A stretch of 64,000 nucleotides of DNA from Streptomyces sp. ALI-76-A (GCF_030287445.1 NZ_JASVWB010000002.1:682001-746000); one strand, 5' to 3'. Positions 38,024-46,710 are shown, counted from the stretch's first letter. Numbers and translations are program-made. Notes: generated by a model not told the origin, from the sequence alone.

Positions 38024-38278
38024 ATGTTGATGCCGCACCCCGAGACGTTGCGCAAGCTCGTCGAGGAGTACGAAGCGCTCACCGCGCAGCAGCCCGTGGA
38101 CGGCCTGGATGAGCTGAGCCGGCGCCTACAGGACCTGGCCTACACCCTGTGCGTCTCGACCGGCACCCGTGAGGTGCACTCGGCCCTGGCCGCCGCCCAT
38201 CGTCAACTTGCGGGTTACACCGGCGGCTTGGCGGTCTCCCCGGGCCAGGCCGCTCCCGACGGACGCATCTACGCCTGA
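38024..38278 (+). CDS. DUF5133 domain protein
   Basis: The 84-residue protein opens MLMPHPETLRKLVEEYEALT, the hallmark of DUF5133, a small Streptomyces family of unknown function often found near stress and ANTAR genes. The ATG at 38024 has AAGGAG about 8 bases upstream. It is largely helical with no signal peptide. It follows the sigma factor gene on the same strand by 87 bases and may be co-transcribed. Confidence 0.85.
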   Translation: MLMPHPETLRKLVEEYEALTAQQPVDGLDELSRRLQDLAYTLCVSTGTREVHSALAAAHRQLAGYTGGLAVSPGQAAPDGRIYA

Positions 38279-38594
38279 CACTGGGCCAGCGCCACCATCG
38301 CCGCGGGACCGGGAGCGCGTGGCGCGGCCGGGAGACCGGCGCACCGCCGGCCGTGAGGCGCCGGCCGGTCGACCCCGCCGCCGTCCCTCCTCAGGGGAAG
38401 CCCTCCCCCGGGACGGACGGCGTGGTCCTTCCGCCGGCGCCGGGCGCACCCTTCTTCCGGCTTCCGCCCGTTCTCCCGGCTTCCGCCGGCCGACCGGTGC
38501 GGCCCCACCGTTCCATCGGACCCGGCCGACCGGCGCGCTCACACCGACCGACTCCACCGGCCCCGGCTACCCGGCTCGCTCTCACCCGCCCCGG
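38279..38594. other. intergenic stretch, low complexity
   Basis: About 315 bases between convergent genes. The sequence is rich in CCGGC-type short repeats (especially 38455-38590), with no clear hairpin and no supported gene. Confidence 0.4.
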
Positions 38595-39578
38595 CTAGCC
38601 GGCCCGGCCCCACCGCTCCGCCCGGTCTGCCCGGTATGCCCGGTCGTCGAAGCGCGTCCGCAGCGCCTCCAGAAGCCGGTCGGCACCGTCCCGGACGACG
38701 CCCTCCCGGAACTCGGCTGCGAGCTGCCGGGCGGTCACCTGCCCGGAGGTCAGGCACCAGTGCCACCAGCGATCCAGCTCGCCCCGGCTCAGCCGCTCCC
38801 CCGGCACCAGCGCGGGCCAGTCGCAGGCACGCGCCTGCGCGGTCACCTTCGCCCCGCCCTCGACCGGGTCGACCGCCAGCGCCGGAACGCCCGCACGCAG
38901 CGCGAGGACCAGCCCGTGCAGCCGGTCGGTGACCACGAGGTCCAGCCGCGCGAACACGGACTCGAGCTGGGCGGGCGTCGCGCACAGACGCCAGTCGCGG
39001 GTGTCGAGGCGGGTGTCGAGCTCCAGGCGGGCGCAGTCCTTGTCCAGCAGCCAGTCCGTGACCTGCCCGGCCACCTGCTGGTGGAGCCGCTGGCGCCCGT
39101 ACTCGTGTTGACCGTGCGTGAGGACCACCCCGACGACCGGTCGGGGCGGGAGGGCAGGAGCCCGGGCGGCCAGGTCCCGGCCGGGCTCGACGTCCGAGGC
39201 GTCCCGTGCCAGCACGCGGTGGAAGCCGGTCACGGCGGGACTGTCCGGGGCGACCACGGAGGTCCCGACCGCGACGCGCACACAGTGCGCGAACCGCCGG
39301 TGCAGTTCCTCGACCTGCTCTCCGTGCAGCGGGCCGCACACGAACACCAGGTGGGAGTACTCCTCGGGCCGCACGCCGTCCAGGTGCAGGGCGTCGGGGC
39401 GGAAACCCGGACTCCAGGCGACGTCGTGGGCGATGTCCGCGCCCTCCAGTACGTCGCGGACCCGGTCCAGGGCCAGCTCGTCCCCGGCGGTCACCTCTCC
39501 GTGCAGGAAGCTGAACCACCCGGTCAGGAGCAGTTTCCGGCGTCCTTCGGGGCCCGCTCCCACCCATGTCTCGTACAC
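38595..39578 (-). CDS. polysaccharide pyruvyl transferase family protein
   Basis: The product has about 327 residues from GTG 39578. The N-terminus has LLLTGWFSFLHGEVTAGDEL, the opening strand of the family. The C-terminal half has VVTDRLHGLVLALRAGVPAL followed by AVDP at about residues 226-248, the nucleotide-sugar-like fold signature that defines PS_pyruv_trans. Family members add ketal pyruvate to cell-surface sugars; the acceptor here is unknown. The start is uncertain, since another GTG lies at 39629 and neither has a strong ribosome site. No glycan genes flank it. Confidence 0.78.
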   Translation of the reverse strand: MYETWVGAGPEGRRKLLLTGWFSFLHGEVTAGDELALDRVRDVLEGADIAHDVAWSPGFRPDALHLDGVRPEEYSHLVFVCGPLHGEQVEELHRRFAHCVRVAVGTSVVAPDSPAVTGFHRVLARDASDVEPGRDLAARAPALPPRPVVGVVLTHGQHEYGRQRLHQQVAGQVTDWLLDKDCARLELDTRLDTRDWRLCATPAQLESVFARLDLVVTDRLHGLVLALRAGVPALAVDPVEGGAKVTAQARACDWPALVPGERLSRGELDRWWHWCLTSGQVTARQLAAEFREGVVRDGADRLLEALRTRFDDRAYRADRAERWGRAG

Positions 39579-40049
39579 AGTGCGACCGGGTTCCCGACGA
39601 CGCGGAAAGCAATCACGGGCCCAGGCCACTCCCCCAGGAGACAGGAGTCACTCAGAGGACACCGGGGAAAGCGGCGTACCGCTGGGGCCGCCCTCACGTC
39701 GACGCGAGAGCGGGAGACCGCGCCTGCCCCTCGGACGCCTGTCCGTTCCGCAGCATGTGCAGCACCGCCTGCTCGACGGGCCCCTGGGTGGCGGGGACAC
39801 CGTCCGCGCTCACGTCACCGAGGTGAGGCAGCGCGCTGGGGCGCCTGGTCGAGGCGGTGGAGGAACGGGTGGGACGGGGACGAGGGGACGGGGCTCGCCG
39901 CTGATGCGCCCGGACGGATCTCCGCCCGGTCCTGCCGCCCGGGTACGGTGAGCTGTTCGCGACACGTGGACGTGCAACAGGGCTCGCGGAGGCCATACTT
40001 GCCGGTGCGGGGACATCCCGTGGTGCAGAGTGCGGAGAGGAAACGGCCA
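39579..40049. other. intergenic stretch without a supported gene
   Basis: 470 bases between divergent genes. A minus-strand open stretch at 39694-39996 ends with GPVEQAVLHMLRNGQ, which looks protein-like, but its first half has poor composition and no ribosome site. GGGTAC at 39941 resembles a SigB -10, but no matching -35 lies at 13-16 bases. Confidence 0.35.
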
Positions 40050-40583
40050 GTGGGCAGCGTCAGCACGGGACTCAGCAAGGTCGAGGTCAAGCTCAAGTGG
40101 GACCCGAGCGTCTGGAACGAGCCGCCTCATCACCTCGACATCATCGCCACGGCGTACTCGTCGGAGGACCCCTACGGACAGCCGGTGTACGTCGTCCACT
40201 TCGACAGCCGCTCACCGGACGGCACCATCAACATGAGCCGGCACAGCCAGACCGGCCAGGGCTTCGGCTATGTCGAGGTGATGACCCTGGAGCTCGATCG
40301 CCTGGCCTCGTCCTTCGCCCGGGTGGTCGTGGGGGTGGCGATCCATCAGAGCGACCACCCCAAGACGTTCGGCGACCTGACCAACGCGGGGGTAGTCGTC
40401 CTCGAGGGCTACAAGGAACTTCTGAAGGACGACTTCGCGCGGGTCGCCGGGTCCACCGCCACGACGGTCGCGGAGTTCTCGAAGGACGACTCCGGACGGT
40501 GGGAGTTCCACGAGATGATCCGCGGGTTCGACAGCGACCCCCTGGTCTTCACCGCGGAGATGGGCAACGCGCAGCGGCCATGA
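40050..40583 (+). CDS. TerD family protein
   Basis: The product has 177 residues from GTG 40050. It carries the TerD beta-sandwich pattern VEVKLKWDPS, LDIIATAY, a segment with H-S-x-T-G-x-G-F-G-Y-x-E, and LDRLASSFARVVVGVAIHQ. TerD proteins bind calcium and are linked to tellurite, phage and general stress resistance. Here the usual DDL calcium loop is replaced by shorter acidic stretches, so binding is unsure. Many Streptomyces carry several TerD paralogues; this one is alone, without other ter genes. Confidence 0.85.
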   Translation: MGSVSTGLSKVEVKLKWDPSVWNEPPHHLDIIATAYSSEDPYGQPVYVVHFDSRSPDGTINMSRHSQTGQGFGYVEVMTLELDRLASSFARVVVGVAIHQSDHPKTFGDLTNAGVVVLEGYKELLKDDFARVAGSTATTVAEFSKDDSGRWEFHEMIRGFDSDPLVFTAEMGNAQRP

Positions 40584-40703
40584 GCGGACCCGCCACGGGA
40601 CGACGCAGCCGATCGACCCGGCATACGTAGCCATCCCTGCGGTGTGAGGGAGTTGAGCGTGGGGAGCAGAGCGGCCTGAGGTGCGGTCCGGTGGCGGCGT
40701 GGC

Positions 40704-41202
40704 TCAGGCTGCGCGGTCCGGCGACCGGAGGGCGACGTCGGACCGCTCACCTCGGGCGGTATCGCGACTTCCGGCACCTCGTAGCCCGGTGCTGTCGCCT
40801 TCATCCGTGTGCGTCCCGCTCAGCACGGACAGCGCCGGTTCACCGGGAAACAGTCGGTGCAACGGTCGCACGATCAGACGGGTCATGGCCCAGGCGCCCA
40901 GCAGAGCTCCCACGGGCACGGTCATCCGCAGCAGCCCGCTGACAGGCCCCGGGAGTGCCAACTCGCCCACCACCGACCGCCGCGCCGACGCTCAGGCACC
41001 AGGCGAGCACCGTCAGCACCGACAAGGCGACCGCCACGGGCACTCCGTCCAGACGCCACGTCCGCAGGTCCACGTCCGTGTCGAAGCTGTCGACGGCGGC
41101 GACACCCACGGCGGCCAGGACCCAGAAGCAGACGACCACGACGAGAGCGGCCGTCAGCAGGATCGTGGGCAGACCGGTGGCCGCTGTCAGAAACGTCCGC
41201 AT
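40704..41202 (-). pseudogene. YqiJ/NfeD-like membrane protein, frameshifted and truncated
   Basis: From ATG 41202 the frame encodes a membrane segment, a linker and a second segment (PVAVALSVLTVLAWCLSVGA). A shift near 40973 then moves to a frame with VPVGALLGAWAMTRLIVRPL and RLFPGEPALS. After that, similarity is lost and the OB-fold domain usual in these proteins is absent. The order matches small Streptomyces membrane proteins of the OB-fold/NfeD type that usually precede a flotillin gene. No flotillin gene is present. Confidence 0.5.
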
Positions 41203-41597
41203 CCCGCCCCCTCCGCCCCACGGCGTACGTCACCCGTGCTCTGCCCGGTACGCCCTTCCGGTGCCGGTTCCCCACCGGTTCTGCTACCGGTTTCCGGCAC
41301 CGGAATCATCCGCCGTGCTCCCCACGGGCCATGCTGGACCCGGGACAGGCGTGCGCGCATTGCCGTTCCCGGCAGAGTTCACCAGGGTTTCCATGCCGGT
41401 GGCCGCCGGGGAACCGGCTCGCGGCGGACCATCCCCCACAGGCGGACGGAGCGAGGAGCAGCCCGGCGACCGCACGGGCGCCCAGTACGCCGTCCCCACC
41501 CGCCGCCAGGACGCGCCGATCACAAGGGACCCTGTCCCCGTCCGTCCCTCCTCCCCGCAGCGGGCGACGCCGCCTCGCGCCGCCGCCGTCCGCCCGT
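41203..41597. other. intergenic stretch without a supported gene
   Basis: About 395 bases. CCGGT/ACCGG short repeats lie near 41259-41300. No gene or strong terminator was seen. Confidence 0.4.
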
Positions 41598-42389
41598 CTA
41601 CCCGTTCGTCGTCGACTGGGCCGTCGCGCCTCCGAACGCCTCCGCCGTGCCGCCTTCGCCCCCCGACGAGGACGTGTCGACGAAACTGTAGGGCGGCAAC
41701 GGGCCGTTGACCCGCAGGTCCAACTGCTCGTGCTGCCGGCCGAGTTCGTCGACGGCGGCCAGGAATCCCTCAGCCGAGTCACGTTCCACGAGGAAGGAGA
41801 CGTTGGCCAGCCAGCCGGTGCTCTGCGGCCCGGCGCTCACCGCCTCGGCCGTCGGTTCCAGCGCCTGTCGCAGCAGTTCGGCGTCCGTCGCCTCGCGCGC
41901 CTGGACGGCGGCGGCGACCATCTCCCCCAGCCGGACCTTCTCCTCCTGCGACCCGCCGCCGGCCTCCCGGTTCGCTTCCGCCAGGGCCCGGATCTCGTCG
42001 TTGTCCGCCATCACCAGGCGCAGCACGGCCTCTTCGCGATGGTTGGCCTTGACGTTGTACTCCACCTTGCCGTCCAGCGCGCCCAGCCGCTCCAGGAAGT
42101 GCTCCGCACGCTCGGCGAGCACGGCCAGCACCGTGTCGTCGTCCGGCGAGACACTGCCGAACCGCATCGGCAGAACCACACCGTCCGCGCCGGCCGCGTC
42201 CAGTACCCGCTGGTGCGCGAGCAGATCACGCCGCTTGGGCCGCAGTTCCCCGGGAGCGTCGCTGACGATCGCGGCCAGCTCCCCCTGAGGCAGAACACGC
42301 GCCGGCCGCGGCGGGTCGCCGATCCCGTCCATGTCCTGAGGGAGCGAGGAGTGCGCGGAACGAACGATCCCGTAGACGTAGGTGCCCAT
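41598..42389 (-). CDS. gvpF: gas vesicle protein GvpF/GvpL family
   Basis: The 263-residue protein opens MGTYVYGIVRS, typical of GvpF/GvpL. Also present are the conserved LPMRFGSVSPDD block (about 73-84), the VEYNVKAN block, and the C-terminal NVSFLVERDSAEGFLAAVDE and DLRVNGPLPPYSFV blocks. GvpF is an accessory protein that interacts with GvpA during gas vesicle assembly. It lies 27 bases downstream of gvpA. The other gas vesicle genes expected in a Streptomyces cluster (gvpO, G, J, S, K) are absent from the window. Confidence 0.9.
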   Translation of the reverse strand: MGTYVYGIVRSAHSSLPQDMDGIGDPPRPARVLPQGELAAIVSDAPGELRPKRRDLLAHQRVLDAAGADGVVLPMRFGSVSPDDDTVLAVLAERAEHFLERLGALDGKVEYNVKANHREEAVLRLVMADNDEIRALAEANREAGGGSQEEKVRLGEMVAAAVQAREATDAELLRQALEPTAEAVSAGPQSTGWLANVSFLVERDSAEGFLAAVDELGRQHEQLDLRVNGPLPPYSFVDTSSSGGEGGTAEAFGGATAQSTTNG

Positions 42390-42416
42390 CTCTCATTCCC
42401 CTCTCCTGCGTGCGCC

Positions 42417-42794
42417 CTACCGGACGCCCCGACGTCCCTGGCCCTCTTCGCGGGCCTGCTGGAAGGCCTCGGAGATCGCCTCCGCGGCACCGGACAGTAC
42501 TCCCTTGGCCTTGCCGTGGGCGCCGGACTCGGTGGCTTTCCCCTTGAGCTCCGTGAGCCCGGCCGGCTTGCGCGGCCCCGCTTCCAGATCGAGGCGGTTG
42601 CACGCCTCGGCGAAACGCAGGTACGTGTCGACGCTGGCGACCACGACCCGTATGTCGATCTTGAGGATCTCGATCCCGACGAGGGAGACCCTGACGAACG
42701 CGTCGATCACCAGTCCGCGGTCCAGGATGAGTTCCAGGACGTCATAGAGGCCACTGGAACCTCCCCCACCGCCCTGCTGTGTCGCCACGGTCAT
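42417..42794 (-). CDS. gvpA: gas vesicle structural protein GvpA/GvpJ family
   Basis: The 125-residue protein contains the complete GvpA core: LYDVLELILDRGLVIDAFVR followed by VSLVGIEILKIDIRVVVASV and DTYLRFAEAC (about residues 16-68). A 55-residue hydrophilic Gly/Ala/Glu tail follows, as in the Streptomyces proteins. The ATG at 42794 has AAGGGG 9 bases upstream. GvpA monomers form the ribbed shell. With only gvpF after it, this is a minimal pair and probably does not make gas vesicles alone. Confidence 0.9.
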   Translation of the reverse strand: MTVATQQGGGGGSSGLYDVLELILDRGLVIDAFVRVSLVGIEILKIDIRVVVASVDTYLRFAEACNRLDLEAGPRKPAGLTELKGKATESGAHGKAKGVLSGAAEAISEAFQQAREEGQGRRGVR

Positions 42795-42981
42795 CACGAT
42801 CAACCCCTTGTCCTGTCTCCACGCGGTCCCGTCAGCGCTGCCCCCCGGCTGCGACCCAGGCTTCCGATACGGGTAGCCCCTACAGCCCGAGATCAAACGG
42901 CTGTACGAACGAAGCCGTCCGTAGCCACCGCAGGCCCGAGGTCACCCGCCCGCGGGCAGGTGACCTCGGGCCTGAGACCGG

Positions 42982-43407
42982 CTACTCCGGCTGCGTCACG
43001 GTCAGCGCCCACCGAACGGACTCCGCCGAAGCGTCCACCCGTACCGAGAACGACCCGGGGCGGACCACGCCGGCCTCCATGGTCACCGAGCCCACGCCGG
43101 CAGCCCCGGCCGGACAGTCGACCGAGAACGCGGCCACCTCCGTCCGCTGCGACTCCATGGTCACGCGCACAGTTCCGCCGCCCTCGCAGGCAACAGTCAG
43201 CACGGTCGGCAGCCCCGACCACGCACCCCCCGAGGCGACGCCGCCGTCCCCCGTCCATTCCTCGACCCACACCAGTCCGTCCGGTCCGGGATGAGGCAAC
43301 AGGACCTCGGCGGATGCCGCGGCAGGGCCTGCCCCCGCCGCCGTCACCCCTGACGTGGCCAGCGTCGTCAACGCCATCGCGGCCAGGGTCTTGCTCGTCC
43401 GTCTCAC
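42982..43407 (-). CDS. secreted hypothetical protein, 141 aa
   Basis: The start is GTG 43407, chosen because AAGGAG lies 5 bases upstream. An N-terminal signal peptide (VRRTSKTLAAMALTTLATSG to about residue 36, ending A-A-A-S-A) is followed by a beta-rich domain with two cysteines (VACEGG and VDCPAG) that could form a disulfide. I do not recognise the family; small secreted beta-sandwich proteins of this type are frequent in Streptomyces. It is divergent from the DinB-type gene across a perfect 20-bp palindrome. Confidence 0.75.
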   Translation of the reverse strand: MRRTSKTLAAMALTTLATSGVTAAGAGPAAASAEVLLPHPGPDGLVWVEEWTGDGGVASGGAWSGLPTVLTVACEGGGTVRVTMESQRTEVAAFSVDCPAGAAGVGSVTMEAGVVRPGSFSVRVDASAESVRWALTVTQPE

Positions 43408-43472
43408 GTGCGCTCCTTCTTGATCCTGATCTGTCATGGGCACCACAGTCTTCCGAGGGTCATGACAGCGCG

Positions 43473-43492
43473 CATGAGTACCGGTACTCATG
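43473..43492. promoter_or_regulatory. perfect 20-bp palindrome between divergent genes
   Basis: CATGAGTACCGGTACTCATG is fully self-complementary. It lies 66 bases upstream of the secreted-protein start and 73 bases upstream of the DinB-type start. Size and position fit a dimeric repressor operator; the regulator is unknown. Confidence 0.55.
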
Positions 43493-43564
43493 TGGCGAGG
43501 ACGACGACTGGGTCGACCTCGGATGGAATCGGCCGGCGAGCCGTCGACCACCTATGGTTCTGCC

Positions 43565-44221
43565 ATGTCCCGATCATCCGAAAGCGGCCCCTCGACCCCT
43601 CCCGTCACCGCGGACGACCTCGACCTCGCCGTGCGACTAGCCGTGACAGTCCTGCGCCGGGCGCCCTCAGCCGCCTGGGACGCCAAGGCCGGCTCGCTGG
43701 AGTGGGACTGCTGGGAGACCGTCGAGCACCTCAGCGACGACCTGTTCGCGTACGCCGTCCAACTGGGTCCCAGTACACCGCCCTTGGACAGCGAGGTGCC
43801 CTTCGCGTGGGAGAGCCGACGGCCGGGTGGCCCGGCCAACGCTGTTCACGCGGACCGCGCGGCAGGGCCGGAGGGCCTCCTGCGGGTACTGGAGGCCAGT
43901 GGCGCGCTGTTGATCGCCATGGTCCGCACGAAACCTCGGCGGACCCGCGCCTACCACGTCTTCGGTGTCTCGGACCCCGAGGGGTTCGCCGCGATGGGAA
44001 TCGTGGAGACCCTGGTGCACACGCACGACCTGGCCCGAGGACTCGGGCTCACCTGGAGCCCACCGGCCGACCTGTGTACGCGCGTGCTCGTCCGGCTGTT
44101 TCCGCACGCGCCGGAGTCCGCGGACCCATGGAGCACGCTGCTGTGGGCCACAGGACGCGCCGAACTGCCCGGGCACCCCCGCCTCAACACCTGGCGCTGG
44201 GACGGCACACCCCGGGCCTGA
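43565..44221 (+). CDS. DinB/maleylpyruvate-isomerase-like protein
   Basis: The 218-residue protein of the DinB_2 / mycothiol-dependent isomerase-like superfamily shows W-D-C-W-E-T-V-E-H-L-S-D-D in the first helix pair (about residues 38-55). A second conserved block, VETLVHTHDLARGLGL (about 142-157), supplies further His ligands. Such proteins use a metal and often mycothiol, but most have no known substrate. The ATG at 43565 lacks a strong ribosome site. The alginate lyase remnant begins 14 bases after its stop. Confidence 0.75.
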   Translation: MSRSSESGPSTPPVTADDLDLAVRLAVTVLRRAPSAAWDAKAGSLEWDCWETVEHLSDDLFAYAVQLGPSTPPLDSEVPFAWESRRPGGPANAVHADRAAGPEGLLRVLEASGALLIAMVRTKPRRTRAYHVFGVSDPEGFAAMGIVETLVHTHDLARGLGLTWSPPADLCTRVLVRLFPHAPESADPWSTLLWATGRAELPGHPRLNTWRWDGTPRA

Positions 44222-44234
44222 GCCCGCTTCGAGG

Positions 44235-44654
44235 ATGGTGGACGCCCGCAGCAAGCGCATCGCGACCCAGATCGCGCCCGACGGCAGCCAGCCCCAGGAG
44301 CTGACCCGGACACGCAGGTGGCACTACTTGACGTTCACCCTCGTCGCGCACACCCGGCTCGCGGCCATCGGCCGCAATGTCGGCGTGAACCTCTGGTCCT
44401 ACCGGGGCCCGGACGGACAGCGCCTGTTCAAGGCGGTCGGCTACCTGCTGCCCGCCGCGACGGGAGCCGCCGCCTGGCCGCACCCGGAACTCGCGTTCCA
44501 CCGGTACGCGGCGGCGGACGTCGTGCACGCGGCGGCGGATGCCGGTGACCCGCGGGCGCGGAAGGCCGTCCCGTCACTGGAGAAGCCGCCCGGCGGCGAC
44601 CTGTGGGCCCTGCGGCCGGCAGCCGAGCAACTCGACTCCATCGCGGGTGACTCG
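44235..44654 (+). pseudogene. alginate lyase family protein, C-terminal remnant
   Basis: The frame encodes RIATQIAPDGSQPQELTRTR, then WHYLTFTLVAHTRLAAIGRN, then VGVNLWSYRGPDG, and ends in GDLWALRPAAEQLDSIAG. This block order is characteristic of the C-terminal half of secreted alginate lyases. The signal peptide and N-terminal half, about 200 residues, are missing. The remnant begins directly after the upstream gene, so a deletion probably joined them. Confidence 0.7.
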
Positions 44655-44754
44655 TCCAGGACGCCCCGGGCCGGCTCGTCCGGGTATGACGCCCGGGATG
44701 CCGACGGTCACGGCCGGGTGCCGGCGATCCCGGCGGCGCGGAACCGGCGGCGGG

Positions 44755-45690
44755 TCACGAGGGCCCTCCCGAGGGCTCGCGGAACTGCTCGATCAACGCC
44801 GCGTAGCCGCTGCCTCCGTGCCCGTCGGCCACCGCCCGGTCGGCCAACGCCTTGACGAACCTCGGCAGTTCGGCGTCGACGCCGAGGAACTCGCTTTCGT
44901 GGATGACGTTCTCCATCGCCGCCAGGTGCGTGTCGATGGTGGCGTCGAGGACCGGATACGAGCCGTCGTCGACCTGTCGCGCGTAGTCGGGCAGCCAGGC
45001 GGTCACGGTCTCGATGCCCTTCCTCGCGAGGGGGGCGAACGCCGCGGCGTCCACCCCCGCCGCGCCGAGCATGGCGGCACCGTGCAGGAATCCGTTCCCG
45101 ATCCCCCACATCAGGCCCAGCACCGCCGCCTCGTACAGCGAGGACAGGCCGTGGTCGGCACCGAGGTACGTCGTTCCCGCGCCGAGGCTCGTCAAAGCCG
45201 GCTCGTACAGGTCGAACACCGGCCGCGGTCCGCTGTGGACGATGACGGTGTCCGCCGTGCCGATGCCGTCGGGAGTGGCCATGATGGCGCCGTCGAGGCA
45301 GGTGCCGCCCTGCCGTGCCACCCACTCGGCGGTCTCACGGGCCTGCGCCGTGGTGCCCGAGGTCAGGTTCACCAGGACCCGGCCGTCGAGGACAGTGCCC
45401 AGCGGACGGAGAAGATCGCGTACGACGTCGTAGTCCGAGACGCAGACGACCACGAGCTGACCGGCCGCGACGGCGTCGCCGACCGAGTCGGCGAGCCTGC
45501 CGCCCCGGGACACCAGGTGTCCGGCCTTGGCTGCCGTGCGGTTCCACACGGTCGTGGGGTGCCCGGCGCGCAGGAACGCGCCGGCCAGCGCCTGGCCCAT
45601 CAGGCCCAGGCCGATGACCGTCACGGGTGTGCGGTCGGCCTCGGAGCTGTCCGCCATGTGCTTCGTCGTTCGGGGTGTGTTGGTGGTCAT
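44755..45690 (-). CDS. NAD(P)-dependent oxidoreductase, imine reductase-like
   Basis: The 311-residue product has an N-terminal Rossmann domain with VTVIGLGLMGQALAGAFLRA and VWNRT, typical of the beta-hydroxyacid dehydrogenase/imine reductase group. The S-G-T-T motif lies at about residue 112. The all-helical dimerisation domain contains the D-H-G-L-S-S-L-Y-E-A interdomain helix. No canonical catalytic lysine is present at the helix, which favours the imine-reductase type. The start is ATG 45690; ATG 45657 is an alternative. It is divergent from a MerR regulator and probably controlled by it. Confidence 0.85.
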   Translation of the reverse strand: MTTNTPRTTKHMADSSEADRTPVTVIGLGLMGQALAGAFLRAGHPTTVWNRTAAKAGHLVSRGGRLADSVGDAVAAGQLVVVCVSDYDVVRDLLRPLGTVLDGRVLVNLTSGTTAQARETAEWVARQGGTCLDGAIMATPDGIGTADTVIVHSGPRPVFDLYEPALTSLGAGTTYLGADHGLSSLYEAAVLGLMWGIGNGFLHGAAMLGAAGVDAAAFAPLARKGIETVTAWLPDYARQVDDGSYPVLDATIDTHLAAMENVIHESEFLGVDAELPRFVKALADRAVADGHGGSGYAALIEQFREPSGGPS

Positions 45691-45699
45691 GGAAGAATC

Positions 45700-45722
45700 G
45701 TGAACGTTCACACCGGTATGAA
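45700..45722. promoter_or_regulatory. candidate MerR operator region
   Basis: GTGAACGTTCAC (45700-45711) is a perfect 12-bp palindrome, overlapped by the imperfect repeat TTCACACCGGTATGAA (45707-45722). On the minus strand TTGACC at 45722-45727 could be a -35 element for the reductase gene with a long spacer, as MerR promoters have. Confidence 0.4.
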
Positions 45723-45741
45723 GGTCAAGGGGGAAGTGCCC

Positions 45742-46149
45742 GTGCTGATCGGGGAGTTGAGCCGCCGGACCGGGGTCCGCACGCATCAGCTGCGCTACTA
45801 CGAGGCCCAGGGCCTGCTGGAGCCCGTCCGAGGGACCAGCGGCTACCGCGAGTACGGCGAGGACGACGTGCTGACGGTGACTCAGATCAGGAGGCTGCTC
45901 GAAGCCGGCCTGTCGACCGAGGAGATCGGGTTCCTGCAACCCTGCGTCACCGGCGCCGTTCCTGACCTCGAACCCTGCCCCGAGCTGCTGACCGCCCTGC
46001 GAGTACGCCTCCAGGGGCTGGACGAACAGATCGACACGCTCACCCGCTCCCGCCAGGTGCTCCACGAGTACCTCGCCGCCGCTGAAAGGCGCGAGCCCCA
46101 ACGCCACCGAGGGAACAGTTCCGCCCCACTCGACTCGACACCGGCCTGA
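45742..46149 (+). CDS. MerR family transcriptional regulator
   Basis: The product has 135 residues from GTG 45742, chosen because AAGGGGG lies 8 bases upstream and the protein then opens with LIGELSRRTGVRTHQLRYYE, the classical MerR winged-helix start. A dimerisation helix follows (about residues 75-125). Two cysteines, in FLQPC and EPC, sit where effector ligands are found in MerR proteins, so thiol or metal sensing is possible. It faces the divergent reductase gene, whose promoter it probably activates. Confidence 0.85.
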   Translation: MLIGELSRRTGVRTHQLRYYEAQGLLEPVRGTSGYREYGEDDVLTVTQIRRLLEAGLSTEEIGFLQPCVTGAVPDLEPCPELLTALRVRLQGLDEQIDTLTRSRQVLHEYLAAAERREPQRHRGNSSAPLDSTPA

Positions 46150-46284
46150 TCGCGCTCCGGCGGACACTCGGGCCCGCAGGGCGAGGTCGCCGTCCCGCTC
46201 CCCCGCCCATCCGGTCACGTTCTGCCGCCACGCCGTCCGGGAGCCGCCCCGCCGGGCACCCGGCACGACGGTCGATCCGGTCCG

Positions 46285-46710
46285 TCAGGGCCGGCGTCCA
46301 CGTGCGCGTCCGAGCCCGTGAGGCAGGGGCAGGACGGCCGACACCGTCTTGCCGGCCGGACCGGCGTCGACGCGCACCTCCAGCGCCGGTTCCTGTATCA
46401 GGTGCCGGCCGAGCCCGCCCGGTTCGCTCGCGTCCGTGCGCCGGGGCCGCGGCCAGGCGGTACTGGCGTCCTTCGCCGTCACGGTCACCGTGCCCGGACG
46501 GGCCGCCAGGTCGAAGCCCGTCGCACCCCCGGCGTGCCGTTCCGCGTTGCCGACCAGCTCCGGCACCACCAGCGGCACCGAATCCGCCTGGTCCCCGCCC
46601 TCGGGCGCGAGCACGGACAGGAAGCCGCGCGTCATGTTCCTCGCCCGCTCCGCCGTCAGCGGCGGACTGCCCCCGGCCGGAAACCCGTAGTCCTCCTCGG
46701 GCGAACGCAC
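46285..46710 (-). CDS. anti-sigma-type ATP-binding protein (HATPase_c)
   Basis: The product has 141 residues from GTG 46710, with GGAGG 6 bases upstream. The ATPase N-box is VPELVGNAERHAGG (about residues 48-61), followed by a short G1-like strand and GGLGRHLIQ. This is the compact HATPase_c fold of RsbW-like serine kinases and related Streptomyces regulators. These bind sigma factors or phosphorylate STAS antagonists. Its partner could be the SigB-type sigma factor at 37070, but the genes are 9 kb apart. Confidence 0.75.
   Translation of the reverse strand: MRSPEEDYGFPAGGSPPLTAERARNMTRGFLSVLAPEGGDQADSVPLVVPELVGNAERHAGGATGFDLAARPGTVTVTAKDASTAWPRPRRTDASEPGGLGRHLIQEPALEVRVDAGPAGKTVSAVLPLPHGLGRARGRRP

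Noticed and set aside
39941..39946. GGGTAC as SigB -10 for terD.
   Set aside because: No GNNT element at 14-16 bases upstream.
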